From: JBFHKO01 sp041595355
GTDB taxonomy: Bacteria; Pseudomonadota; Gammaproteobacteria; Enterobacterales; Aeromonadaceae
DNA length: 10,890 nt
Direction: 5' to 3'
Assembly (NCBI GenBank): GCA_041595355.1
Contig: JBFHKO010000076.1
Span: forward strand, 1 to 10,890
In this document: positions 1-6,049 of the stretch, in pieces
Position numbering within the stretch: position 1 is the stretch's first letter
Layout of the letters: each line of letters opens with the position of its first letter
Notes under the pieces: model-generated
Seen by the model: only the letters and a program-made list of their open reading frames with translations
The model's database searches: none
What the model was told of the DNA's origin: nothing
Made by a program: the position numbers and the translations under genes

Positions 1-453
1 GACTGGCACACCATGATCGACACCAATGTCACCGGCCTGGTGAACATGACCCATGCCCTGCTGCCGACCCTGCTGGCGGCGACGCCGGCCAGCATCATCA
101 ACCTGGCATCCATTGCCGCCCACTGGCCCTATCCGGGCAGCCACGTCTATGGCGCCTCCAAGGCCTTCGTGGCCCAGTTCTCGCGCAACCTGCGCTGCGA
201 TCTGGTGGGCAAGGGGGTGCGGGTGACCAGCCTGGAGCCGGGGTTGTCGGAGAGCGAATTCAGCCTGGTGCGCTTTGGCGGCGACGACGAAAGATATCGC
301 CAGCTCTATCAGGGAGCCCAGGCCCTGCAACCGCAGGATATCGCCGACATCATCTACTGGCTCGCGACCCAGCCGGCGCACATCAACATCAACAGCCTGG
401 AAGTGATGCCCGCCAGCCAGGCCTGGTCCAATTTCAACGTCGTAAAAAACTGA
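1..453 (+). CDS. ydfG: YdfG-like short-chain dehydrogenase (3-hydroxy acid dehydrogenase), 5' end missing
   Basis: This is the C-terminal 150 residues of a classical short-chain dehydrogenase/reductase; the reading frame is open to the left edge, so the Rossmann nucleotide-binding N-terminus lies outside. The active-site pair YGASK (Tyr codon at 148-150, Lys at 160-162) and the catalytic Ser (109-111, in NLASIAA) are intact. The C-terminal pattern PAHININSLEVMP closely matches remembered E. coli YdfG (PAHVNINTLEMMP). YdfG is a cytosolic NADP-dependent enzyme that oxidises L-allo-threonine, serine and other 3-hydroxy acids, and also reduces malonic semialdehyde. About 100 N-terminal residues are missing relative to the roughly 248-residue family length. 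It ends 29 bp before ald in the same direction, so co-transcription is possible. The family assignment is firm; the exact substrate is inferred. Confidence 0.88.
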   Translation, partial: DWHTMIDTNVTGLVNMTHALLPTLLAATPASIINLASIAAHWPYPGSHVYGASKAFVAQFSRNLRCDLVGKGVRVTSLEPGLSESEFSLVRFGGDDERYRQLYQGAQALQPQDIADIIYWLATQPAHININSLEVMPASQAWSNFNVVKN

Positions 454-482
454 ACATCTCCCCCCATTAGAGGAAAGCAATC

Positions 483-1604
483 ATGATCATTGGCGTACCG
501 TCTGAAATCAAAAACCATGAATACCGCGTTGGCCTGGTGCCGGCATCGGTGCGTGAGCTGGTGGCCCAGGGACATCAGGTGCTGATCCAGGCCGGTGCCG
601 GGCTCGGCATCGGCATCGATGATGCCGCCTATCGGCAGGCCGGCGCGGCCATCATCCCCACCGCCGCCGAGATCTTTGCCCTGAGCGAGATGGTGGTCAA
701 GGTGAAGGAGCCGCTGGCCCAGGAGCGGGCGCTGCTGCGTGAAAACCAGCTGCTGTTCACCTATCTGCACCTGGCGCCGGATCATGCCCAGACCCAGGAT
801 CTGCTCGACAGCGGTTCGGTCTGCGTCGCCTATGAGACGGTCACCTCGGCCAACGGTTCGCTGCCGCTGCTGGCGCCGATGTCGGAAGTGGCCGGACGGA
901 TGTCTATCCAGGCCGGGGCCGCGTGCCTGGAAAAATCCAACGGTGGCCGCGGCATGCTGCTCGGCGGTGTCAGTGGCGTGGAGCCGGCCAGGGTGGTGAT
1001 CATCGGTGGCGGCGTGGTCGGTCGCAATGCGGCCCAGATGGCGGTGGGCATGTATGCCGATGTGGTGATCCTGGATAACAACATCGACACCCTGCGCCAG
1101 CTGGATGCCCAGTTTGCCGGCCGGGCCAAAACCGTGTTCTCCAACCAGTACAACCTGGAGCGTTATGTCACCGAGGCGGATCTGGTCATCGGCGGGGTGC
1201 TGATCCCCGGTGCGGCGGCGCCCAAGCTGGTGAGCCGCGAGATGATCACCGCCATGCGTCCCGGCTCGGCGGTGGTGGATGTGGCCATCGATCAGGGCGG
1301 CTGCTTTGCCACCTCCAGGGCGACCACCCATGCCGAGCCCACCTTCGTGGTCGACGACGTGGTCCATTACTGTGTCGCCAACATGCCGGGCGCCGTGGCA
1401 CGCACCTCCACCTTCGCCCTCAACAACGCCACCCTGCCTTACATCAGCCAGCTGGCGGGCCTGGGCTACCAGCGGGCACTGCTGCAAAACCCGCATCTGC
1501 TCAACGGTCTGAATGTTATCCACGGTCAGCTCACCTGCCTGAGCGTCTGCGAGAGCCAGTCCCGGGATTATGTCGAGCCCCTGCGGGCGCTGAAAGTGGC
1601 CTAA
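483..1604 (+). CDS. ald: Alanine dehydrogenase
   Basis: This 373-residue cytosolic enzyme catalyses NAD-dependent reversible oxidative deamination of L-alanine to pyruvate and ammonia, and is full length for the family. The N-terminus (GVPSEIKNHEYRVGL) is the family signature. The catalytic and substrate residues known from M. tuberculosis Ald fall at the same numbers here: Arg15, Lys75, His96 and Asp270. The dinucleotide-binding loop GGGVVG sits at residues 175-180, and the acidic residue Asp198 (VVILD) ends the second strand and should bind the NAD ribose. The start is supported by AGAGGA at 469-474, 8 nt upstream. A strong hairpin terminator follows the stop. It may feed on alanine released by catabolism. 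It does not normally use beta-alanine, so a direct link to the guanidino genes further right is not shown. Confidence 0.96.
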   Translation: MIIGVPSEIKNHEYRVGLVPASVRELVAQGHQVLIQAGAGLGIGIDDAAYRQAGAAIIPTAAEIFALSEMVVKVKEPLAQERALLRENQLLFTYLHLAPDHAQTQDLLDSGSVCVAYETVTSANGSLPLLAPMSEVAGRMSIQAGAACLEKSNGGRGMLLGGVSGVEPARVVIIGGGVVGRNAAQMAVGMYADVVILDNNIDTLRQLDAQFAGRAKTVFSNQYNLERYVTEADLVIGGVLIPGAAAPKLVSREMITAMRPGSAVVDVAIDQGGCFATSRATTHAEPTFVVDDVVHYCVANMPGAVARTSTFALNNATLPYISQLAGLGYQRALLQNPHLLNGLNVIHGQLTCLSVCESQSRDYVEPLRALKVA

Positions 1605-1625
1605 GCGACGCCGCAGCACGACTGA

Positions 1626-1659
1626 AACGGCCCCCGCAGCGAAGGTTGCGGGGGCCGTT
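1626..1659. terminator. Intrinsic terminator, probably bidirectional
   Basis: There is a perfect 13-bp GC-rich inverted repeat, with left arm 1626-1638 and right arm 1647-1659 around an 8-nt loop. On the + strand it is followed by GTTGTTGTTG, and on the - strand by TTTCAG. It sits between ald and the convergent EamA gene, whose stop is at 1672, so it can end both transcripts. The downstream U-tract is only moderate on either strand, but the stem is very strong. Confidence 0.88.
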
Positions 1660-1671
1660 GTTGTTGAGGGG

Positions 1672-2550
1672 TCAGTGACGGGGTGATTCCACCAGGCTGT
1701 GTTGCCGGGGTCGCGGCTTGACCAGCTTACCCAGGGAGGCACCGCAGACAATCAGCAGCAGGGCCAGCAGATGATGCAGGCCAAGGGCCAGTTCCCGGTG
1801 GAGCAGCACCATCAACAGGGTGGAGAGCAGGGGCGTCAGGTAGCTGAGTGCCCCTATGAAGCGCGGATCGCCATGGCGCACGGCGTAGTCCCAGGAATAA
1901 AACGCCAGTCCCATTGGACCCAGGCCCAGCGCCAGCACGGCACCGATATCGGCCGGAGCGAGCCTCAGAGCCAGAGGAGCCGGCGTCACCAGCAGGTAGG
2001 TCGCCACCGACAGCAGACCTGAGAGCAGGCAGATCCCGGCCACGGCAGACACCGGCATGCCGACGTTGCGCTTGTTGGCCAGGGTGTAGAAAGCCCACAG
2101 CAAGGCCGCCAGCAGTGCCTCGGCATACCCCAGCGCATGCTCGGGGGCGATGCGGATGGCGTCGGCCGAGAGGGTGATGGCAATGCCCACGAAACCGAGC
2201 AGGGCACCGACAATGTGGCCCCAGTTCAGCGCCAGGCGGATCGCCAGCGGGGTGCCCAGCACGATGAACAGCGGCCACAGGTACTGGATGAGGTTGACGT
2301 TGAGCGCCGGGGCCCGGCTGAAGGCATCAAAGAGGAAGAAATGATAACCAAACATGCCGAGCACGCCACAGGCCCATTGCCCAGCGGAGAGCCGCCAGGT
2401 CCGCCAGTAACGCAGCCCCGGCAGGGCGGCGATCATCAGCACCAGGCCGACGCTGAGCAGCGGTGGAATATGGGCCAAGCTGACGGTCAGTGCCGCCAGC
2501 GAGGACCACATGATAATGGTGGCGACCGCGATAAGGTGAGCCATCGACAT
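1672..2550 (-). CDS. EamA/DMT-superfamily inner-membrane transporter (probable exporter)
   Basis: This is a very hydrophobic 292-residue protein with about ten membrane segments arranged as two EamA repeats, the usual length and layout of the drug/metabolite transporter family. Matching features include the N-terminal IAVATIIMWSSLAAL segment, NLIQYLWPLFIVL in the first repeat, ALLWAFYTLANKRN at the start of the second, and GALSYLTPLLSTLLMVLL near the end. It shows general similarity to YddG, the E. coli aromatic amino acid exporter, including the YLWP and SYLTP motifs. It starts 3 nt after the creatinase stop, so the two are almost certainly co-transcribed. Members of this family export amino acids and related metabolites. 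Here it could release a product or excess of creatine metabolism, or act independently. The family is certain, the substrate is unknown. ATG at 2542-2544 is an alternative start. Confidence 0.87.
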   Translation of the reverse strand: MSMAHLIAVATIIMWSSLAALTVSLAHIPPLLSVGLVLMIAALPGLRYWRTWRLSAGQWACGVLGMFGYHFFLFDAFSRAPALNVNLIQYLWPLFIVLGTPLAIRLALNWGHIVGALLGFVGIAITLSADAIRIAPEHALGYAEALLAALLWAFYTLANKRNVGMPVSAVAGICLLSGLLSVATYLLVTPAPLALRLAPADIGAVLALGLGPMGLAFYSWDYAVRHGDPRFIGALSYLTPLLSTLLMVLLHRELALGLHHLLALLLIVCGASLGKLVKPRPRQHSLVESPRH

Positions 2551-2553
2551 GAG

Positions 2554-3759
2554 TTAGTTCGCCTTGATAATGTTGTGCTCCGGGCCATAGCCAAAGCCGG
2601 TAATGTTTTCCGCGCCCTGCTCCGTGACCACCAGAATATCATGCTCCCGATACCCGCCAGCACCGGGCATCCCCTCGGGGAGCATCAACATGGGCTCCAT
2701 GGAGATGACCATTCCCGGCTCCAGTACGGTGGTAATATCTTCCCGTAACTCCAGCCCGGCCTCGCGGCCGTAGTAGTGGCTGAGCACGCCGAAAGAGTGG
2801 CCATAGCCAAAGGTGCGGTATTCCAGCAGGCCATACTGGTCGTAAATTCCGTTCAACTCATGGGCGATATCACAGCAGCGCACCCCCGGGCGGATCAGCT
2901 CCAGTCCCTTGCGGTGCACTTCGCAGTTGATCTCCCAGATCCGCAACTGGGCGTCGCTGCAATGATCCAGAAACAGGGTGCGCTCCAGTGCCGTGTAGTA
3001 GCCGGCAATCATCGGAAAGCAGTTCAGGCTGAGAATGTCGCCCGATTGGATCCGGCGGCTGGTGAGGGGATTGTGGGCCCCATCGGTGTTGAGTCCGGAC
3101 TGAAACCAGGTCCAGGTGTCGCGAAGTTCCACATGGGGAAAGGTGGCGGCGATTTCGCGGGTCATGGCGGCGTTGGCGGCCAGCGCCACCTCATATTCAG
3201 GCACATTGACTGCGAGGGCCTGCACACAGGCCGCACCACCGATATCGGCAATGCGGGCGCCCTGTCTGATCAAGGCGATCTCCTCGGCACTTTTAATCAT
3301 GCGCATCTGCATGACGGCATCGCTGATATCGCACCAGCGCGCGGCTGGCAGGGCGCGCATCAGCTTTTGCTGGGCGCGCAGAGTCAGGTGATCGGCTTCA
3401 ATGCCGATCTGTTGTGCCGCAGGCAGCAGTGAGGCGATGGCGCGATAGTGATTATCCTGCTGCCAGTCGGTGTAGATCAGGTTATCACCAAAGCTGCGGC
3501 GGTAGGGCTGGCCCCCGTCTATGTTGGCCGAAATGGTAACGGAACGCTCCTGGGTCACAATCAGCGCATAGGGCCGGCCAAAGGAGCAATAGAGAAAATC
3601 GCTGTAGTAATTGATGTTCTGTATGGAGGTGAAGATCACCGCATCCAGGTTTTCCTGCGTCAGCAACTGGCGCAGGCGGGCCAGTCGGTTCAGCATCTCG
3701 GTGGATGAAAAGGTGCCTTTGACTTTCTCGCCATTGCGGATTTCAAGTAAATCTAACAT
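2554..3759 (-). CDS. Creatinase (creatine amidinohydrolase)
   Basis: This 401-residue cytosolic enzyme hydrolyses creatine to sarcosine and urea. It has the two-domain layout of M24 pita-bread-fold proteins: an N-terminal domain (about 1-160) and a C-terminal catalytic domain (about 161-401). Similarity to remembered Pseudomonas putida creatinase runs through the whole length, including NINYYSDFLYCSFGRPYAL, ISANIDGGQP and YGHSFGVLSHYYGREAGLEL. The active-site residues described for that enzyme are all present: Phe60, Arg62, His229 (in DGAHNP), Tyr255, Glu259, Arg332 and Glu355, equivalent to 62, 64, 232, 258, 262, 335 and 358. Creatinases do not use the metal site of the related aminopeptidases. 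The start at 3759 matches the family N-terminus (LEIRNG near residue 10), although its ribosome site is weak. The gene lies between the LysR gene and the EamA exporter in one direction. Confidence 0.94.
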   Translation of the reverse strand: MLDLLEIRNGEKVKGTFSSTEMLNRLARLRQLLTQENLDAVIFTSIQNINYYSDFLYCSFGRPYALIVTQERSVTISANIDGGQPYRRSFGDNLIYTDWQQDNHYRAIASLLPAAQQIGIEADHLTLRAQQKLMRALPAARWCDISDAVMQMRMIKSAEEIALIRQGARIADIGGAACVQALAVNVPEYEVALAANAAMTREIAATFPHVELRDTWTWFQSGLNTDGAHNPLTSRRIQSGDILSLNCFPMIAGYYTALERTLFLDHCSDAQLRIWEINCEVHRKGLELIRPGVRCCDIAHELNGIYDQYGLLEYRTFGYGHSFGVLSHYYGREAGLELREDITTVLEPGMVISMEPMLMLPEGMPGAGGYREHDILVVTEQGAENITGFGYGPEHNIIKAN

Positions 3760-3820
3760 CGGTGTTGCCCCATGATTGACTGCGATGTCTGCATCTTGTA
3801 ATCGCCATCGTCACGGGGCA

Positions 3821-3833
3821 AACAGTGATTGTT
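3821..3833. promoter_or_regulatory. Candidate operator: AACA-N5-TGTT inverted repeat upstream of creatinase
   Basis: A perfect 4-bp-arm inverted repeat, AACA-GTGAT-TGTT, lies in the 84-bp gap between the LysR gene and the creatinase start. The overall symmetry is of the kind LysR-type regulators often use. Arms of 4 bp occur by chance fairly often, and no convincing -35/-10 pair accompanies it, so this is only a candidate. Confidence 0.22.
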
Positions 3834-3843
3834 AATGAGCCTA

Positions 3844-4785
3844 TTAAGCCAGCTTATGCCGCATCAGGCGCTCGACACTGAACTGCTGTTCAAACAGGCG
3901 AGCCTGCTGTTGCATCCACTCGAAAAAGTCGGCCACCTGAGGGCGCTCAAGCAGTTTTTTGAGGCAGACGATATAGACGCCATCATCCTCGACCACCCGC
4001 TCGAACAGTGGTACCAGCCGGCCACGGGCCACGTCACGGGCCACCAGAGCATGCCGCCCCAGCGCGACGCCCTGGCCGTCAATGGCTGCCCGGACAATCA
4101 GGTCGGCTTGATTGAAGCGGTAACCGCCATTGTAATCCACCCCCTTGATCCCCTGCTCTGACAGCCAGCGGTGCCAGGAAGTGGAGAGCTTTGCCTGGGG
4201 GAGGGAGTCGTGCAGCAGTACGCTGCGGCTGAGGTCCGCCGGGGCCCTCAGTGCCAGCTTTTCCACCAATTCTGGGCTGGCGACCGGGTAGATGTAATCC
4301 CGAAACAGCAGACGCTGCTCCATGGCCGGCTGATCGCCCACCCCATGACAGATGCCAATATCCACCTCTTCACTGCGGAAGTTGGGCTCGGCGAGGTTGG
4401 CGACCAGGTGCAGATCGATATTCGGGTGCTGCTGATGAAAGTCATTCAGGCAGGGCATCAGCCAGCGGCTGGCGAAGGAGGGCATGCAGTAGAGCTCGAG
4501 CCGGCTCATCTGCTCGCGGGTTTCAATCTCGTTGAGGGTATCGCGGATCTGCCGCAGCGCCTGTTGAACTGACTGGTAGAGCTGCTGCCCCCGGTCTGTC
4601 AGCAGCAGTTGCCGGGGTTTGCGCTCAAACAGGGGGTAGTTCAGTCGCTCCTCCAGCAGGATCACTTTTTGACTGACGGCGCTTTGTGACACGCATAGCT
4701 CCTGGGCCGCCAGGGTGAAGCTGAGATGGCGTGCGGCCGCTTCGAAATAACGCAGTGCCTCCAACGGCGGTAGGCGTAACGACAA
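3844..4785 (-). CDS. LysR-type transcriptional regulator, GcvA-like
   Basis: This 313-residue DNA-binding regulator has an N-terminal winged helix-turn-helix and a C-terminal effector-binding domain. The N-terminus RLPPLEALRYFEAAARHLSF is the signature of the GcvA subgroup. The recognition region lies at about residues 22-45 (SFTLAAQELCVSQSAVSQKV), and the ligand domain begins near residue 90. I place the start at a TTG codon (4783-4785). It gives the family-typical N-terminus and has an AAGGAG site at 4793-4798 with a 7-nt spacer. The ATG at 4938 would add 51 residues with no family similarity. The gene is divergent from the ABC/ureohydrolase operon and directly upstream of creatinase, so it probably controls both in response to a guanidino compound. 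Pseudomonas GpuR, which controls gpuA, is also LysR-type, but the target and effector here are inferred. Confidence 0.93.
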   Translation of the reverse strand: MSLRLPPLEALRYFEAAARHLSFTLAAQELCVSQSAVSQKVILLEERLNYPLFERKPRQLLLTDRGQQLYQSVQQALRQIRDTLNEIETREQMSRLELYCMPSFASRWLMPCLNDFHQQHPNIDLHLVANLAEPNFRSEEVDIGICHGVGDQPAMEQRLLFRDYIYPVASPELVEKLALRAPADLSRSVLLHDSLPQAKLSTSWHRWLSEQGIKGVDYNGGYRFNQADLIVRAAIDGQGVALGRHALVARDVARGRLVPLFERVVEDDGVYIVCLKKLLERPQVADFFEWMQQQARLFEQQFSVERLMRHKLA

Positions 4786-4987
4786 GATTCCGCTCCTTAT
4801 CCTGGCCGGGACCGGCTCTTTCGGCGCCCCGGGCGTGTGTAACCATGGCGGAAAACAGCATTTTTTATGCCAGTTACTCGAGGTGCGCTGTCCTCGGGGG
4901 CGCCTGGATTGGATCTTGCGTGTGCGTTCTCTCGCCATTGCCAGCAGCGGATATCAAGTGGCTCATCTGCACCAGCGGGAGGAGTTT

Positions 4988-5035
4988 ATGCTCGTCTGGC
5001 GCCTTAAGTTAGTGCATTACCGCAGCTTATGCTGA
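4988..5035 (+). other. Possible 15-codon leader mini-ORF
   Basis: An ATG at 4988 opens a 15-residue frame (MLVWRLKLVHYRSLC, stop TGA at 5033-5035). It is preceded by GGGAGG at 4977-4982 with a 5-nt gap, a better ribosome site than some real genes here. The peptide has no run of one amino acid, so classic attenuation is not suggested. Its stop overlaps the CAGC-TTAT-GCTG palindrome. No promoter for it is established and it may never be transcribed. Confidence 0.2.
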
Positions 5036-5056
5036 GCGATTAGCAATGGCTGCTTG

Positions 5057-5086
5057 TTGCCTCGCGGATCTCGGTCCCACTATAGG
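5057..5086 (+). promoter_or_regulatory. Candidate sigma70 promoter for the binding-protein operon
   Basis: TTGCCT (5057-5062) and TATAGG (5081-5086) are separated by 18 nt and each matches the consensus at four of six positions. Transcription would start near 5093 and leave a leader of about 35 nt before the ATG at 5129. A weak promoter of this kind would fit one that needs a LysR activator. The call is tentative. Confidence 0.3.
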
Positions 5087-5128
5087 CTCCTGCACGCCAT
5101 TACATCGACTGTCACGAGGGTCACCACT

Positions 5129-5983
5129 ATGAAAATCATGCCACTGTCACTAAAGAACATGTTGCTCACCGCCGGGGTGTTGTGTGCGACGGTGACTCAG
5201 ACCGCTCAGGCGGATTTGCTGGAGGAGATCAAGCAGAGAGGGGAGATCGTCATCGCCACCGAGGCGCGCTACGCCCCCTTCGAGATGCTTGAGGAGGGTA
5301 AGATTGTCGGCTACGGGAAGGATATTCTCGACGAGATCCTGATCGATCTGCCCGGCGTCAAGCTGACCCAGCTGGATTTGCCATTCCAAGGCATACTGGC
5401 CGGTTTGAGTACCAAACGTTATGACTTTGTGGCGACCGCCCTCACCATCACCCAGGAGCGGGCCGACAAGTATGCCTTTACCTATCCCATTTCCACGGCA
5501 GCCATTGCCATGTTGAAACGCAAGGGCGATGAGCGGATCAGCAAGCCCGAGGATATGGCCGGCATGGTGGTCGGGACTCAGGTCGGCTCGGCTCAACTGG
5601 GGGTGATCAGTGACTTTGAACAGACCGCCCTGAAGCCGCAGGGGCAGGGTTACAAGGCCATCAAGGAGTTCACTGACTATAACGAAGCCTATGCCGCGCT
5701 GGCGTCGCGGCGGGTGGATGTGGTCCCGCAGGCGGTTCCCAATCTGGCGCCTATCGTCAAGGAGCGGCCGGACATGTTCGAGATTGTGCAGCCGCCGTTC
5801 GGACCGGCGACCTATTACGGCTGGGTGGGCAGAAAGGATGCCGAGTCGGCCTCGCTGGTGCAATTCTTCAGCGATGGTATCGAAAAACTGCATCGCAGCG
5901 GCAAGCTGAGCGAGCTGCAGCAGAAGTGGTTCGGCTTCACCATGGAAATCCCCACTGGAGCGGTGCCGGCGCCGCTGCACTGA
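5129..5983 (+). CDS. Periplasmic solute-binding protein of the polar amino acid ABC family (family 3)
   Basis: This 284-residue protein has a signal peptide (positive MKIMPLSLKN, hydrophobic LLTAGVLCATV, probable cleavage after TAQA at residue 28) and the two-lobed HisJ/ArtJ fold. The start at 5129 is chosen because it opens the signal peptide and follows CGAGGG at 5115-5120 by 8 nt. Family landmarks are ARYAPFE at 46-52 and the hinge segment ALTITQERADKYAFTYP at 104-120. Arg111 matches HisJ Arg77, which binds the ligand carboxylate. The usual Asp that holds the alpha-amino group (HisJ Asp161) is replaced by Ala202 (DVVPQAVP), and the usual GFDxD reads GYGKD. The ligand therefore probably lacks a free alpha-amino group, such as creatine, guanidinoacetate or guanidinopropionate. 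It is the first gene of the transporter/ureohydrolase operon. Confidence 0.92.
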   Translation: MKIMPLSLKNMLLTAGVLCATVTQTAQADLLEEIKQRGEIVIATEARYAPFEMLEEGKIVGYGKDILDEILIDLPGVKLTQLDLPFQGILAGLSTKRYDFVATALTITQERADKYAFTYPISTAAIAMLKRKGDERISKPEDMAGMVVGTQVGSAQLGVISDFEQTALKPQGQGYKAIKEFTDYNEAYAALASRRVDVVPQAVPNLAPIVKERPDMFEIVQPPFGPATYYGWVGRKDAESASLVQFFSDGIEKLHRSGKLSELQQKWFGFTMEIPTGAVPAPLH

Positions 5984-5992
5984 GTATCGGAT

Positions 5993-6010
5993 GGGGGCCG
6001 GGCGGCCCCC
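5993..6010 (+). terminator. Short GC hairpin in the gap after the binding-protein gene (possible attenuator)
   Basis: GGGGGCC (5993-5999) pairs perfectly with GGCCCCC (6004-6010) around a 4-nt loop and is followed by the U-rich TGTTCTTTCC. It sits in the 66-bp gap between the binding-protein gene and the first ureohydrolase. Partial termination or 3'-end protection here would leave more binding-protein mRNA than enzyme and permease mRNA, a familiar arrangement in ABC operons. The U-tract is imperfect, so read-through is expected. Confidence 0.6.
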
Positions 6011-6049
6011 TGTTCTTTCCGTTTCACGTCTAAATCAGGGGATGTAGTG

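Larger units (their letters stand above)
4786..5128. promoter_or_regulatory. Divergent intergenic control region between lysR and the ABC/ureohydrolase operon
   Basis: This 343-bp stretch carries no convincing gene and must hold the promoters for both the LysR gene (-) and the binding-protein operon (+). Visible elements are GCAT-TTTTT-ATGC at 4858-4870, CAGC-TTAT-GCTG at 5023-5034, a mini-ORF with a strong ribosome site at 4988-5035, and a weak sigma70-like box pair at 5057-5086. The stretch 5003-5047 is more AT-rich than its surroundings and is a reasonable place for a LysR operator. I could not identify a guanidine riboswitch or any other known RNA fold in it. Confidence 0.6.

Noticed and set aside
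354..1751. A 465-codon open frame on the - strand across the whole ald gene
   Set aside because: It is the antisense shadow of a GC-rich, strongly conserved gene. Its product is low-complexity, rich in His, Gly, Gln and Arg, and resembles no family.
5047..5060. Sigma54-like TGGC/TTGC box ahead of the binding-protein operon
   Set aside because: The GG and GC elements are separated by 9 nt instead of the required 10, and the regulator next door is LysR-type, not an enhancer-binding protein.
4786..5128. Guanidine riboswitch (ykkC, mini-ykkC or guanidine-III class)
   Set aside because: I looked for paired hairpins with ACGR loops and the other conserved cores. ACGA near 5114 has no flanking complementary stem. 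A covariance-model search could still change this.
5054..5128. TTG at 5054 as start of the binding protein
   Set aside because: It would add 25 residues ahead of a typical signal peptide and lacks a ribosome site; ATG at 5129 has one.
5150..5980. A 276-codon - strand frame opposite the binding-protein gene
   Set aside because: The + strand encodes a clear binding protein with a signal peptide, and the antisense product has no recognisable domain.
6047..6049. GTG as start of the first ureohydrolase
   Set aside because: The adjacent ATG at 6050 is in frame and better spaced (8 nt) from AGGGG; GTG would leave only 5 nt and add one residue.
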